In this document: piece after piece, positions 19,893-34,800 of the stretch
How positions within the stretch are numbered: position 1 is the stretch's first letter
Layout: each line of letters starts with the position of its first letter
NCBI RefSeq assembly: GCF_021646545.1
Contig: NZ_JAKIRP010000002.1
Coordinates: 1 to 64,000, forward strand
Direction: 5' to 3'
DNA length: 64,000 nucleotides
Source: Chitinophaga filiformis
GTDB taxonomy: Bacteria > Bacteroidota > Bacteroidia > Chitinophagales > Chitinophagaceae
Notes under the pieces: model-generated
What the model saw: only the letters and a program-made list of their open reading frames with translations
Told to the model about the DNA's origin: nothing
Database searches by the model: none
Translations under genes and position numbers: made by a program

Positions 19893-22800
19893 ATGTCGAA
19901 ATCATTTATCCATAGCGTTATAGAAAATAAGGCTGCATTGCTGAAAGACAAGGTAGCTATTGAAGAGTCCCACGATGTAATCAGCTATGAAGCACTTTCT
20001 AAGGAAAGTAACAGATTGTCTCATGTGTTATTGTCGCTCGGTATTACTCCCGGCAGTAACGTCGGCGTTGTTATGCATTCCAGCATCAGGCTGACTGTTG
20101 CCATGCTGTCATGTTTCAAGACCAACCAGGTGTATGTGCCCCTGGATATTGACCAGGCGCCGGCGCGTGTATTACAGATGCTGTCGCTTACAAATCCGTC
20201 AGCGCTGATCACCTTTTCAGAAGATCTGGACAAGCTGCAACAGTTCCTCCTGCAACGGAAAGTGCATATCCCTTTGCTGATAGGTCTCCCTGCGGCAGCG
20301 CATAGCTTACTGGCAGATTTGCAGCTGGATGCCAGTATGATTGAAACACAGGAGTCAGGTTATACATTGGCCCGATTGACAGGTGATAATTATACTTGTG
20401 AAACACTTACGTTGTCTGCCTTCAGTACTACATTGCCAGAAGTACCACAACAGGCGGATGACAGCAATTATATTTTCTTTACTTCCGGTACTACTGGTAC
20501 TCCCAAAGGTATTCTGGGATGCCATGAAAGCCTGAGCCATTATGTCCATTGGCATGCGGGGGAACTAAAGATGGATGAGTCAACCCGGATCAGTCAGTTG
20601 GCCCCGGTCACTTTTGATGCATCATTGAAAGATATACTCACTGCATTGAGCACTGGCGCAACCCTGTGCATACCTGATCCTGCTGTGCGTTATCAGTTAC
20701 CGGCCCTCGTAAAGTGGCTGTACAATTCCGGCATTACGCTGCTGCAAACAGTGCCTTCTTTGTTCCGCCTCATCACCAGGACCATGAAGGAGCAGCAGAT
20801 CATCTTACCACAATTGAAATACGTGGTGCTGGCAGGCGAAAAGTTATACGGAAAGGATGTGCTTAACTGGCGTGCTGTTGCCGGAGAGCATACTGTTATC
20901 TACAATATGTATGGTCTTACTGAAACGACCATCCTCAAGTCCTGCTATCGTATCCCGCATTGGGAATGGCAGCCGGGAGAAGTGATCCCGGTAGGAAAAG
21001 CCATCAGCAATACTCAGCTGGCCGTTATCAATGAAAGTGGTTTATGTACAGGAGGTGAAATAGGAGATGTATATATTAAGAGCCCCTATGTAACCAAAGG
21101 TTATATTGATCAGGAAAATGTTCAGACACTATTTGTGCAGAATCCGCTGGTAAAAGACCGGCAAGATATTGTATGCAGAACAGGCGACCTGGGACGTTAC
21201 CGCCCGGATGGTACGCTGGAATTGCTGGGACGGCGCGATGAACAGGTAAAGATCCATGGCGTGCGTGTAGAGCTGGATGCAGTTAAATCGTCCATGCTGA
21301 AACAGGAAGGGGTGGATCAGGTGGAATTGGTCGTATATCAGGACGATGACTTTCAGCAGGAATTGATCTGTTATTATGTGGGTAATCCCCGAAAAGATGC
21401 TGACCTGCGTGAGCTATTGGGAGAAGAATTGCCTGTCAGCCATCTGCCGGCACATTATGTGTGGCTGGCCAGCTTTCCGCTGAACATTAATGGTAAGGTG
21501 GACAGAAAGCGTTTGCCCAGACCGGAACAACTCGTGGCAGGGCATCAGTTTGATGCGCCGCATGCCGGACTGGAACAGCAATTGTTAACCATCTGGCAGG
21601 CTATCCTCGGCATCACAAATATCAGCAGGGATGCTTCATTTTTTGTGAATGGAGGATCGTCCTTAAAAGCTATCCAGCTGATCTCTCGTATTTATAAGGA
21701 GCATGATGTACAGCTCACCATTGCCGATATCTTTAAACATACTTCCATAGCCGGACAGGCAATACTGATCCGCGAAGCGAAGAAAGCGGTTTTTCAGTCC
21801 ATCAGGCCCGTCGCCGTACAGGCGCATTATGCGCTGTCATATTCTCAAAGGCGTTTATGGTTGCAGTCCCAAAGATTGCGGGATGCACAGCCTTTTAACG
21901 GACTGGAGACATATCGGCTGAAAGGAAAACTGAACAAGGAGGCATTAACTGCAGCATTTTATACGGTGCTTGAGCGGCATGAGTCGCTAAGAACTGTTTT
22001 CATATTACACAACGGAGAACCTAAACAAAAGATCAATAGCCTGGCAGAATCAGGTTTTGCAATTACCTTCCAGGATATCAGTGCAGGGGAAGATATTGAA
22101 TTGATCATTGCACAACGTCAGAGAGAAGTAGTAGAAACACCTTATGATCTTGATAAAGGACCCCTGCTTCGTATTGTGTTGCTGCAAACCGCCGCGGAAG
22201 AATTTACATTACTGTTTGGTATCCATCATATCATTTCTGATGAATGGTCGATGCAGCTAATGATAAAGGAATTGTTACTGCTCTATAATGCGTATCATGA
22301 TGGGAAGGGTAGTCCATTATCACCATTGCAGCTGCAGTATAAAGATTATGCTGCCTGGCAGATAACACAGGTAGAGAACAGTGAACATAGCACACACCGT
22401 AAATACTGGCTGGAGCAGCTGGCCGGCGACATACAGGCATTGTTGCTGCCGGCAGACAGGCAACGGCCACAGATACCCACTTATAGAGGAGCGCAGTATC
22501 ATTTCAATATTGATAAAGAAAGAAGCATTGCTTTCCAGGCATATCTGAATAAAAAAGAAGCCACCCTGTTTATGGGATTGGTAGCATTGGTGAAAACCTT
22601 GCTGTTCCGTTATACAGGGCAGTCAGATATCGTAATAGGTACACCTGTTGCTGGCCGCGAGCATACTGAATTGGAAGACCAGATCGGTTATTATCTCAAT
22701 ACAATTGCACTTAGAACACAGGTAGATGGCAACGAAGGCTTTTCGGTATTGCTGGAGGCTGTAAAACATTGTGCTGTAAACGGATTTCAGCATCAGACAT

Positions 22801-25800
22801 ATCCATTTGATCTGCTGGTAGACGAGTTGGGCGCAGATGCAGATCCCGCCCGTAACCCTTTATTTGATGTGGCGGTGGTATTGCAGAATGTGCAGTTGGA
22901 TACTTCGGCAGTACAGGAAATGAAGGGAATAGAGATAGAAACGGCGCCTTCGCTCTTATCCATCAGTAAAGGAGACCTGCGTTTTCAGTTCAGCATCCGG
23001 AATGAGGTGCTGGAAGCCGGTATCGAATATAATACTGATCTGTTCAACGCGAGCCGGATCATTACCATATCTGAAGACCTTGACAGGCTGCTCACGGCAA
23101 TACTAGCAACCCCCGACAACAGTCTCCGGACATTGACGTATCATAATAGGTCGGTGCCGGAAGGGGCAGTAGCTTTTGACAAACGACAAGTCGTAAAATC
23201 GCATACACCAGTATTCCAGCTGTTTGCTGAAACAGCCGCGCTGTATCCTCAGCTGGTGGCTGTCCAAGAAGAAGCGGCCAGGATTAGTTACGAAGAATTG
23301 GAGAAGGACAGTAACCGGTTGGCGAGATTGCTGAAAGCAAAAGGAGTGACCCCTGGAGATGCTATCGGTGTCGTGCTCACATCCGGTATCAACCTGGTTA
23401 CGGCTATGCTGGCGGTGATGAAAAGTGGTGGGGTATACCTGCCGCTGGACCTGCGGCAACCACAACGTATATTGTCAGGGATATTGCAACAACTGAATCC
23501 GGTAATATTGATCACTGACAGCAATTCCCTGCAGCATGTCAAAGGAATGGCAGGAGATATTCCCCTGGTGCTTGAAATGCCCGCATCCGGAGAAGAGATC
23601 CTGAGTGAACTGGACATTGCATTCTCATCGCTGATAGGTATTGAAAAACGTCCGTATCGTTGTTTTACACCGGAAAGTATGTTGCCAGCGTATGAAGTGT
23701 TGCCGGAAGAATTATCTTCCGCAGCGCTGGATGTTATTATCCCGGATGACGCGCCTGCTTATGTATTTTATACTTCCGGTTCAACTGGTGTGCCCAAGGG
23801 CATCAAAGGTAGTCACCGTAGCCTCAGTCATTACATACAATGGCATAGTAAGGAATTTGCAGTCAGCATTGACAGCAGGATCAGTCAGATAGCGCCTGTC
23901 ACGTTTGATGCATCCCTGAAAGATATACTTGTGGCACTTACTTCGGGGGCTACATTATGCATACCCGCTCCTGATACCCGTCAACGTATTCCTTCGCTGG
24001 TGCAATGGTTGTCTGATATGCGTATTTCCATTCTTCAGACGGTTCCCTCCCTGTTTCGCCTTATTACACGTGAAATGGAGGAATCGCGTATTAACCTGCC
24101 GGCACTGCGACATGTTGTACTCGCGGGAGAACGTTTGTATGGACGCGATGTGCTGAACTGGCAGAAAGTAAATGGTGGCGCACGTCTGTCGAATATGTAC
24201 GGACTGACAGAAACCACTATTCTAAAGAGCTGTTATCATATAGATAATTTGGATTGGGAGCCGGGAGATGTGCTGCCCGTCGGGAAACCTATCGCCGATA
24301 CGAGCATTGCCGTCATCAACAATGGATTACTTTGTGTGGAGGGAGAGATCGGAGAGGTTTATATCAGTAGTCCATATGTTACCCTGGGGTATACTGACCC
24401 CATACTGACGGATACTTTATTTGTACCTAATCCATTGCTGGAAGATGACCGGTTCCTCGTTTGCCGTACCGGCGATATAGGCCGCTACAGTAATGATGGT
24501 ATACTTGAGCTCCTTGGCAGAAGAGATGATCAGGTAAAACTGCACGGTGTGCGTATAGAACTGGACGGCATACGCCAGGCATTGCTGGGGTTGGAGGACA
24601 TACGCCAGGTAGAGCTGATCGTACAGCAGGACGAAGAGCTGGTGCAGGAGCTGATCTGTTACTACAGTGGGAGAGAATATGAAGCCTCCACATTGAGAGC
24701 TTTGCTGGAGAAAGAACTGCCGCTTACGCATCTGCCGGTGCATTATATTTATATGGAGGCCTTTCCGCTGAATATCAATGGAAAGGTAGACCGGAAAAAG
24801 CTGCCCAGACCTGCGGACCGCAAGGAACAGGAAGGCAGTGACGAACCACATGAGGGTGTAGAACAGCAGCTTGCCGGTATCTGGAAGGCTATTCTGCGTG
24901 TGGATAAAGTAAGGCGCAATACTTCATTCTTTACCATTGGCGGCTCTTCATTGAAGGCCATACAGCTGATATCACGTATTTATAAGGAGCTTGAGATACA
25001 GCTGACCATCGCCGATATCTTTAATCATACTACAATTTCTGCTCAGGCAGTATTAATCAGCGGAACGAATGCGGGAAAATATCAGCAGATCGCTCTGGCG
25101 CCCGTTCAGCAGGACTATCCGCTTTCACACGGGCAGCGTCGCTTGTGGGTGATTGATCAGCTGGAAGAAAACCTCGTGGCTTATAGTCGTCCGCTGGCTT
25201 ACACTTTACAGGGCGCCCTGAACCAGGCCGCTTTGCAGCAGGCTTTCCTGAAAGTGATAGAAAAGCATGAAAGTCTGCGTACGATTTTCCCTTTGGTCAA
25301 TGGAACTCCCAGGCAGAAAGTAATGGTAGCAAATGATCTGGATTTCACTATCGTTACACATGATCTCAGCGACGGTAGCGGCACGGTAGAGCAATATAAA
25401 CAGTTAATGGCAGCTACGCCATTCTCTCTTAGCCAGGGACCATTATTGCGTGTTTGGTTATTGCAATTATCAGCAGATCAGCATACGCTTTTGCTTGCTG
25501 TACATCATATCGTTTCCGATGAATGGTCTATGCAGGTGTTTGTGAAAGAAGTGATCACCGCATACAATGCATTTCATAGCGGAAAGGCTTATCAATATAA
25601 ACCACTACCGCTCCAGTATAAAGATTACGCGGTGTGGCAGCTGGAACAGCTGAGTGGCGACAACTTACAGGAGCATAGGGATTTCTGGCACAATACGCTC
25701 TCCGGCGAATTACCCGTATTGGAACTACCGCTCGATCATGCCAGAGGTAACAATCGCACTTATAATGGTGAGCAGCTGCGTTTTCATATCCCTGCTACAC

Positions 25801-28800
25801 TCAGGACTTCTTTAGAAGAAGTGACCGGAACAGCGGGTGCCACTTTATTCATGGGATTAGTAGCTACTGTGAAAGCGCTGCTTTACCGTTACACAGGACA
25901 GACAGATATCATCGTGGGTACCACAGTAGCGGGAAGAGAACATTTACAGTTGGAAGAACAGATCGGTTTTTATGTGAATACGCTGGCGCTGAGAACTGTC
26001 ATTGATGGCAATGCAGCGTTTCCGGCATTGCTGGATCAGGTGAAACATGTTATGCTGGCGGCATTTGAGCACCAGGTATATCCTTTTGATAAACTGGTAG
26101 ATGAGCTGGATATACCACGTGATCTCAGTCGCTTTCCCATTTTTGATGTGGCAGTGGTCATGCAACAGGGTATGCAGGCGGAAGAAGTTATACCACAAAT
26201 GAATGGTCTGCAGGTAGAAGAAGACAGGGTGGGTGTTACTACCAGCTTATATGATCTTACCTTCTGGTTCCTCGACCGTGGAGATGGTATTACGCTGACA
26301 TTGGAATATAACACAGATCTCTTCGCAAGAGAAAGGATTGAGCTCATGGGTCGGCACTTCGGAAAACTGCTGGAACAATTATGTGGCGGAGCTGCTGTTA
26401 TTGATGCGGATTTCCTGGATGCCGGGGAAAAAGAGAGACTGTTACATGTATTCAATAAAACAGTAGCACCGATTAGCAAAGATACTTTGCCGGCACTCTT
26501 GGGCTTGCGCAGCCCTGTCTGGGCAGACCTTCCTGCAATATTGTGCGAAGAACGGCAAATGTCTTTCTCAACACTGGACGACTATACTAACCGTCTGGCT
26601 ACGCGTCTTATCAGCCATTATGGCTTAAAACCAGGTAATATAGTTGGGTTGCTTTTACCACGGAATGAGTGGGCGGTCGTTTCTGTACTGGCCGTTTTGA
26701 AAGCAGGCGCCGCATATGTGCCGATGGATGTTACTTATCCTGTTCAGCGGATCAGTTATATTCTCAGAGACACTGCGGCGGTATTAGTGATTGCAGATGA
26801 AGAAATCACTATCGCAGATGTGCCGGTACTGTCTACATCCGCTATCCGCACAGGTATTACACAATGGGAGAGCGGTCCCTTGCCGCTTGTTGCTCCGGAA
26901 GATGTGGCCTATGTAATGTATACATCTGGCTCCACCGGCAATCCTAAGGGCGTTATTATACAACATAAAGCACTCCTGAATTATCTGTTATGGGCCAATA
27001 GCTGGTACTTCAATGATCAGCGGGGCAATGTTTTCAGTGTGTTTACATCCTTATCTTTCGACCTCACGATTACAGGGCTTCTGTCAGGATTGCTGAGAGG
27101 AGACAGTGTGCAGCTCTTCCCCGGAGAGAACATCGAACAGGTATTATCTGAAACTTTCACCAGTGCTGTAGTAAATGCGGTGAAGCTGACGCCCTCTCAT
27201 ATCAGTGCGCTGGAACTGCTCAATATTACGGCTACCAAAGTCCATACGATCATCGCCGGAGGCGAAGAATTGCATAGTGGACATATCAGGATATTACGAC
27301 AACTCAACCCTGATATCAGGATCTTTAACGAATATGGTCCTACAGAAACGACAGTAGGATGTACTGTTTATGAAGTGAAGGACGACAACCGTATCTACAT
27401 AGGAACACCTGTGGCCAATGCGCAGATCCTCGTACTGGACGACAGGCTGCAGTTGTCGCCTGTAGGTATTGAGGGTGAGATCTTTATCGGAGGTACCGGG
27501 GTGGCAGCTGGTTATCTCGGGCAACCACAGCTTACAGCCGGGAAGTTTATACATCATACCTTAACCGATCATCTCTTATATCGTAGTGGCGACCGTGGGC
27601 GCTGGTACTTTAACGGACAATTAGGATATGCCGGCAGAAGGGACGAACAGCATAAGATCCGCGGTTATCGTATCGAAACAGCAGAGATCGCGCAGGCGCT
27701 GTCTGCTTATGAGGGTGTGAAGGAAGTGTTTGTTACTGTAGTGACACAAAAAGAGGATAAACAGCTGGTGGCCTACTATACGGCAGATCATAGTATCACT
27801 ACAGCGGATTTGAGGACATACTTGTCGCAGTCCCTGCCAGAGTACATGGTTCCCAATTGGTACGTACAGCTGGAGGCTATGCCGCTGAACAGCAACGGAA
27901 AGGTGGATAAAGTAAAACTACCCGTTCCGCTGACTACCACCGGAAACCAGTACATCGCACCGCGTAACAAGCTGGAGAAACAACTCGCAGCAATATGGAG
28001 AGATATTCTTGGTCTGTCACAGGTAAGTGTAACGGACGACTTCTTTACCTGCGGAGGACATTCATTAAAAGCCATGCAGCTGGTAGCCAGGGTGTATAAA
28101 GACCTTTCTGTGAAGATCTCGCTGAAAGATGTGTTTAAACATCCCACGCTGGAAGCGCTGGCATCCTTCATACAGCATTCCAAACGTGAACAATATATAG
28201 CCATACCATCAGCAGCACCTGCGGCTTATTACCCTGTGTCTTATGCACAACAGCGGCTGTGGGTATTACATCAGTTTGATGGTATTGACCTGGCGTATTC
28301 TATCACAGAGGTGTTTGAATACGAGGGTAAGCTGGACCGGGAGTTGCTTGCAGCAGCATTCGGGATCCTCATCGCCCGTCATGAAATATTGCGTACCGTA
28401 TTTGATACTATAGATGGTAAGCCGGTGCAGATGGTGAGACAATCTGCCGGTTTCCATTTGCATAGCGAAGCTGCCGATAGCAGTCTGCAGGCGAAGATAG
28501 CGGCATTCACCCGCCAGCCTTTTGATCTTAGTAATGGTCCTTTGTTAAGGGCCGCTGTATTTAGTGATAGTGACACGCATCATTATCTCGTGCTGGTTAT
28601 TCATCACATCATTGCAGATGAATGGTCGCTACAGGTACTGAAGCGCGAACTTACAACTATCTATACGGCGCTGGAGAACAAGGAAGAGGCTCGTTTGCCG
28701 GTGCTGTCTGTTCAATACAAAGATTATACAAGCTGGCAGCGCAATAATCGTGATAGTGCGTCACTATTGGCGCAGCAGGCATACTGGAGGAGTAAGCTGC

Positions 28801-31800
28801 AGGAAGATCTGCCTGTACTGGAACTGCCTGCTGATTTCCCTCGTCCGCCTATACAGCGTTTTGAGGGAGGAAATTATTACCATACTATTCCGGCCGAGGT
28901 GCTGGCAGCACTACAGTCACTGGTGGCTGGTAAGCAGGCTACCTTGTTCATGGGATTGGTGGCGGCCGTGAAATCTCTCCTGTATCGTTATACGGGGCAA
29001 ACAGACATTGTTGTCGGTACGCCCGTAGCCGGAAGGGAACACCCTGATCTGGAAGACCAGATAGGCTTGTATGTGAACACCCTGGTACTTAGAACCACGC
29101 TCACAGGAGACGAGGGCTTTGCCGGCAATCTGTTGGCTGTAAGAGAGACAGCGCTGGAAGCGTACGCTAACCAGGAATATCCTTTCAATCTGCTGGTGGA
29201 AGACATAGACATTAACCGCGATGTAAGCCGCTCGGCAATTTTTGACGTCATGATAGTGCTCAGGGATGCAGATGAAGAAGTGCCTGTAGGCGGAACAGTC
29301 CGTCGTGACGAAGAGCTGGATATGCATCTTGGGGGCAGCAAGTTTGATATTACCTTCTATTTTAAACAACAGGCGGATGGTCTGCAATTGCAGATAGAAT
29401 ATAACAGTGCGCTGTTTACGCATGCCCGCATCACACGTATGGGGCAACATCTGCATCGGCTGATAGAAGCGGCAGTAGCTGCACCGTCTACACCAATATC
29501 GCGATTGTCTTACCTGAGTCCTGAAGAAGAACATGACTTGCTGCATAACTATAATAACATAGCAGAGGAATTCCCGCCCTTTACACCGCTGGGGACACTG
29601 ATCGGCAGACACGCAGCAACTACACCGGGAGCGATAGCGCTTGTTAGCGGTAAACGGCAGATAACGTACGCTGAGCTTAATAAACGCGCCGACAGACTGG
29701 CCGCCTATCTGCAGCACAACGGTTATGCGGGCGCTAATAAACTCGTAGCCGTGATGGTGGATCGTAATGAATGGCTACTGATTGCCATACTGGGGATACT
29801 TAAATCCGGTGCCGGTTATCTGCCACTTGATATCACCGCTCCGCCAGAAAGATTACAATACCTGCTTGAGACCAGTGAGGCAACTGCAGTTGTTGCAGGA
29901 GTGGAAGAAGTGCCCTTACTGTCGTTCTATCAGGGACAGATAATCACAGAAGAACTGTTGTCAGACGCAGTAGTCAGTGTTCATGAAATCCAGCCAGCGG
30001 ATGTAGCTTATGTGATCTATACCTCAGGTTCCACCGGTAAACCAAAAGGCGTAATGATCCCTCATGGCGCGGTTTATAATCTGTTCCAGGGGCTTAGCAA
30101 AAAGACGGGTATCAACAATACCGATAAGTTACTGGCTATTACAACGGCTTCGTTTGATATGTCTGTACTGGAATTGCTGCTGCCATTGATAAATGGGGCT
30201 ACGGTGGTATTGGCCAGCAGGGATGAGGTCCACTCTCCTGAGGCGCTGCAGCTGATGATGCAGCAGGGAATCACTTTTATGCAGGCAACGCCGGGTATGT
30301 GGCACCTGCTGACTGAAAGTGGGTGGAATGGAACAGAAGGACTGACGATCATCACAGGGGGAGATACCCTGAGTGCATCGCTGGCACAACGGCTGCTGGA
30401 TAGATGTAAGGTGTTGTGGAATATGTATGGTCCTACAGAGACTACTATTTACTGTACCTGGTATCAGCTTACGAAAGCGAATGAATCACTGATCTTAGGC
30501 CGGGGTTTATCCAATATGCCGGCATATATCCTGGATGCTAATCTGCAATTATTACCGGTAGGTGTTCCGGGCGTAATATATTTCAGCGGACCTGGTATTG
30601 CCACTGGGTACCTGGGACAGCCGGAGCTGACAGCCAGTCGCTTCATTGATAATCCGTACCAACCCGGCACGGTGATGTACAATACCGGTGATGTCTGCTC
30701 ATGGACGGAGGAAGGATTGATCCGGTTCAATGGCAGGGCAGATTTCCAGGTGAAGATCCGTGGTTACCGTATAGAGCCGGGTGAAATTCAGGCCCTGATG
30801 ATCAGGCTGGAGGGCATTACCCATGCTACTGTACTGGCTTATGGTAATGGCGCCGATAAATACCTGGTAGCTTACTATGCTAGCGACAGGAATATACAGC
30901 CAGATACCGTCCGCGAATATCTGCAGCGTTTCCTGCCGGATTATATGGTGCCGGCTCACCTGGTGCTGCTGGATGCTGTTCCGCTGAACAGGAATGGCAA
31001 AGTGGACCGTGCCCGTCTGCCAGTGCCCGGACTAACCAAAGGTGCTTATATAGCCCCGGAAACAATGACGGAGAAGGTGCTGGCTAAGATATGGGAAGAG
31101 GTACTCGGTACAAAGAACATCGGCAGGAACGACAACTTCTTCACATTAGGAGGACACTCACTGAAAGCGATACAGACAGCCTCCCTGATCTATAAACGTC
31201 TTGAAGTAAAACTACCGCTGAAAGAAATTTTCCTGCGGTCGGTATTATCCGACCTGGCTGCCCTGATAGACCAGAGTGGAAAACAATTATTCAGCGCTAT
31301 ACCGCCGGCGCCTGTACAGGAATATTATCCGCTTTCCAATAGTCAGGAACGCTTATGGATTCAGCAGCAGATGCTCAACAACCTGGAAACGTTCAATATG
31401 CCGTATACCTACTGGCTTAGAGGACCATTTAACAGGACTGCATTTGAAGCAGCTGTACGCCTGCTGGTGGAGCGTTATGAAATATTGCGCTCCGTGCTGT
31501 TCCTGGTGAACGACAAACCTGTGCAGCAGATAAAACAATATGACGATTTCGATAACTGGATAAGCTTTGAAGACCTGCGGGCGCTTCCTGATGCGGAACA
31601 GCAAAGCCTCGTAGCGGCGGAAGAATGGGCCGGTATTCCTATTAATCTCAGGATGGGACCATTATTAAGATTAAAGCTGTGGCAGGTAAAAGATGACCAA
31701 TACCTTTTCCTGGTATGTATACATCATATCATTGCAGATGAATGGTCGATGCAGGTCATGATGCGTGAACTGGTAATACTGTACTCCGCATGCCTGGAAG

Positions 31801-34800
31801 ACAGACCCAATCCATTGGAACCGCTGCCCTTGCAGTTCCGGGACTTTGTGATGTGGACGAAGAATGAGGAGAACATCGCAAAGATGTCGGAACACCGGGA
31901 ATACTGGGTAAATCGCTTCTCGGGCGATATACCGGTGCTGGAACTGCCGGCTGACAGACCAAGACCTGCTATACCGGATAATACGGGCAAGAGATATTAC
32001 AGCAGGATGCAGGGAGTACTTAACGGAAAACTCTTCACCCTGATAAAAGAACAGGAGGCCACACTTATGATGGGGCTTGCTGCTATCGTTAAGCTGCTGA
32101 TCTATCGTTATACGGGAGACAAGGATATTGTGCTTGGATTGCCTGTTACCGGCAGGGAACATCCCGATCTGCAAAATCAGATAGGCTTCTTTCTGAATAC
32201 CATCGCGCTTCGTTCGCGGATTGATGAGGAATGTGGATTTGATGCCTTGCTCAGGGAAGTGAAGGCGAATGCTATTGCTGCTTACGACCGCATATCATTC
32301 CCGTTTGAGTTGCTGGTAGATGCCGTGAATGAATACAAGCCGCTCAATAAGCGCACGCTGTTCAATGTCATGCTGGTATTACAGGATGAAGACAGGAAGG
32401 AAGAAGACCTGTTGAACCTGCAGGATATGCTTGTGGAAGAAGCATCAGTAGCCACAGAGATCAGTAAGTTTGATCTCACATTCTTCTTCAGAAAACAGGG
32501 AGATGATCTTTTACTGACCTTGGAGTATAGTACAGTGTTGTTTGACGAGGCCAGAATGGTCCGTCTCTGTGAACACATATATCAGTTGATCATCAATGCA
32601 GGAGAATATCCAGCTTTATCGCTGAACCGTATAAAATTTCTTCCTGCGCAGGAAGAAACGCTGCTGTTGACAACACTGAATGATACCAGTGCAGATATTC
32701 CTTCAGTGACCATTGTAGACGCCTTCAGGAAGGTAGCTGCTATGCATCCTGACAAGAATGCACTTATTGCTGGTAAGACAAAGTACACATTTACAGCATT
32801 AGATAGCTTGTCAGATAAACTGGCTGCTTATCTCATACAACACTACCAGGCAAAAGCGGGAGATGTGGTGGCGATCATGGTCAACAGGAATGAGTGGTCG
32901 CTTATCAGTATACTGGCTATTCTCAAAACAGGAGCCGCCTATCTTCCAATAGACAGTACCCTGCCTGAAGACAGGATCAGGTACATTCTCGATGATGCGG
33001 CGGCCACATTGTTAATGACAGATCATGACGGATGGCCGTGGAGCGGAAGGGTACTGGCACTGAATGGGGCTGTAAAGGATATTGATCAGACGGTGCCCGG
33101 AACACTGCCAGCTGTAAACCAGGAAGCTCCCGCATACATCATCTACACTTCCGGTTCTACAGGTATGCCAAAAGGAGTGCTGATCTCTCATGCATCTCTG
33201 ATGAACTACCTGACATTCGTTAACCGTCACTACTTTGACAATACCACCGGCCATGTATTCGGCGTATTCTCTTCATTGTCTTTCGACCTTACCATTACCA
33301 GTCTGCTGAGTGGCTTACTGCGTGGTGATGAAGTATGCCTGACGCCGGAAGAAGATGTACTGGCAGCGCTGAAAGAGGTCTTTACAAACGACAGGCTGAC
33401 GGCGGTAAAGATCACACCGGCACATATACGTGTACTGGCAAGCCTACAGTTAGAGAAAACGGCTGTCAATACTGCCATTGTAGGTGGAGAAGCCCTCCTG
33501 CCAGATCATGTTCTCACACTGAAAGAGTTGAACCCTCAGATGAGGATCTTCAATGAATACGGTCCGACGGAAACAACGGTGGGTTGTACAGTCAGTGAAA
33601 TAACATCCGCAGATTATATTACTATTGGTAAGCCTATAGATAATGCACAGATCTATATTCTCGATGAACTGCAACAACTGCAGCCTGTAGGTGTAGAAGG
33701 AGAGATCTATATCGGTGGCGCAGGCGTGGCTATTGGCTATCTCAACAGGGAAGAACTGACTGCTGCCCGCTTTGTTACTGATCCTTTTGGTCCTGGCAAA
33801 TTATATCGCAGTGGTGATAAGGGAAGATGGAATCATAAAGGTGAGATTGAATATACAGGACGGGCGGATGAGCAGATCAAACTGAATGGTTTCCGTATCG
33901 AACCAGGCGAGATCGCGTCTGCCATCCTGAAGTATCCCGGCATAAAAGAGGCCATCGTAACCAAAACATCACTTCAGCAGGAAGAGTACCTGGTGGCTTA
34001 TTATACAGCACAAACAGCAGTAGACCGGAAAGAGCTGCAACAGCATATCGGCAGGTTCTTACCTGCATTTATGGTACCTGCATGGTTCATACTGATACCT
34101 GCTGTACCATTGACCACCAATGGTAAGGTAGATAAGACCCTGCTGCCAGCGCCGGAAATAGATAGTCTTACAACATTTGTAGCACCCCGCAATGAACTGG
34201 AAAGTCAGATGGCTGTAATATGGGCAGAAGTATTGAACCTGGATGCTGTGGGTGTTACCAGCAGCTTCTTCGAACTGGGAGGTCACTCCATGAGGGCGGT
34301 GCAGCTGGTATCAAGGATGAATAAGGAGCTTAACCTGAGATTATCACTGCGCGATTTCCTTGGCCATCCCACTATTGAATCACTGTTAGCACTCGCTGAT
34401 ACACGTGGAGAACAGAAGGGCACTTTGTTAAGCCTGAACAGGAAAGAACCGGATCTGCCCCGTATGTATTGCTTTGCGCCCCTGATAGGTACTTCCTTGT
34501 TATATATGGAACTGGGTAAAGCGCTGCAGGGAACATATAACTGCTATGGTTTACAGGATGCAGGCTTTGATGATGGTAAAGATTTCGACACTACCATCGA
34601 ACAAAAGGTTAGGCGGTTTGCGACGGCTATACTGGAGAATGAACCAGGAAAGGAAGTAGTACTGACAGGTTTCTCTTTCGGTGGTACTATTGCCTTCGAA
34701 GTAGCGAAGATGCTGGAGGAAAAAGGAATACGTACCACTTTGCTGCTCCTGGACAGAGACATCAGGGATAAAAAGAAACGTAAACAGTCGATAGAGCTTT

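Noticed and set aside
28917-29717. Long - strand reading frame of 266 codons inside NRPS subunit 4
   Set aside because: It lies wholly antisense to an intact C domain and has a composition rich in Cys, His and Arg with no recognisable motif; a frame shadow.
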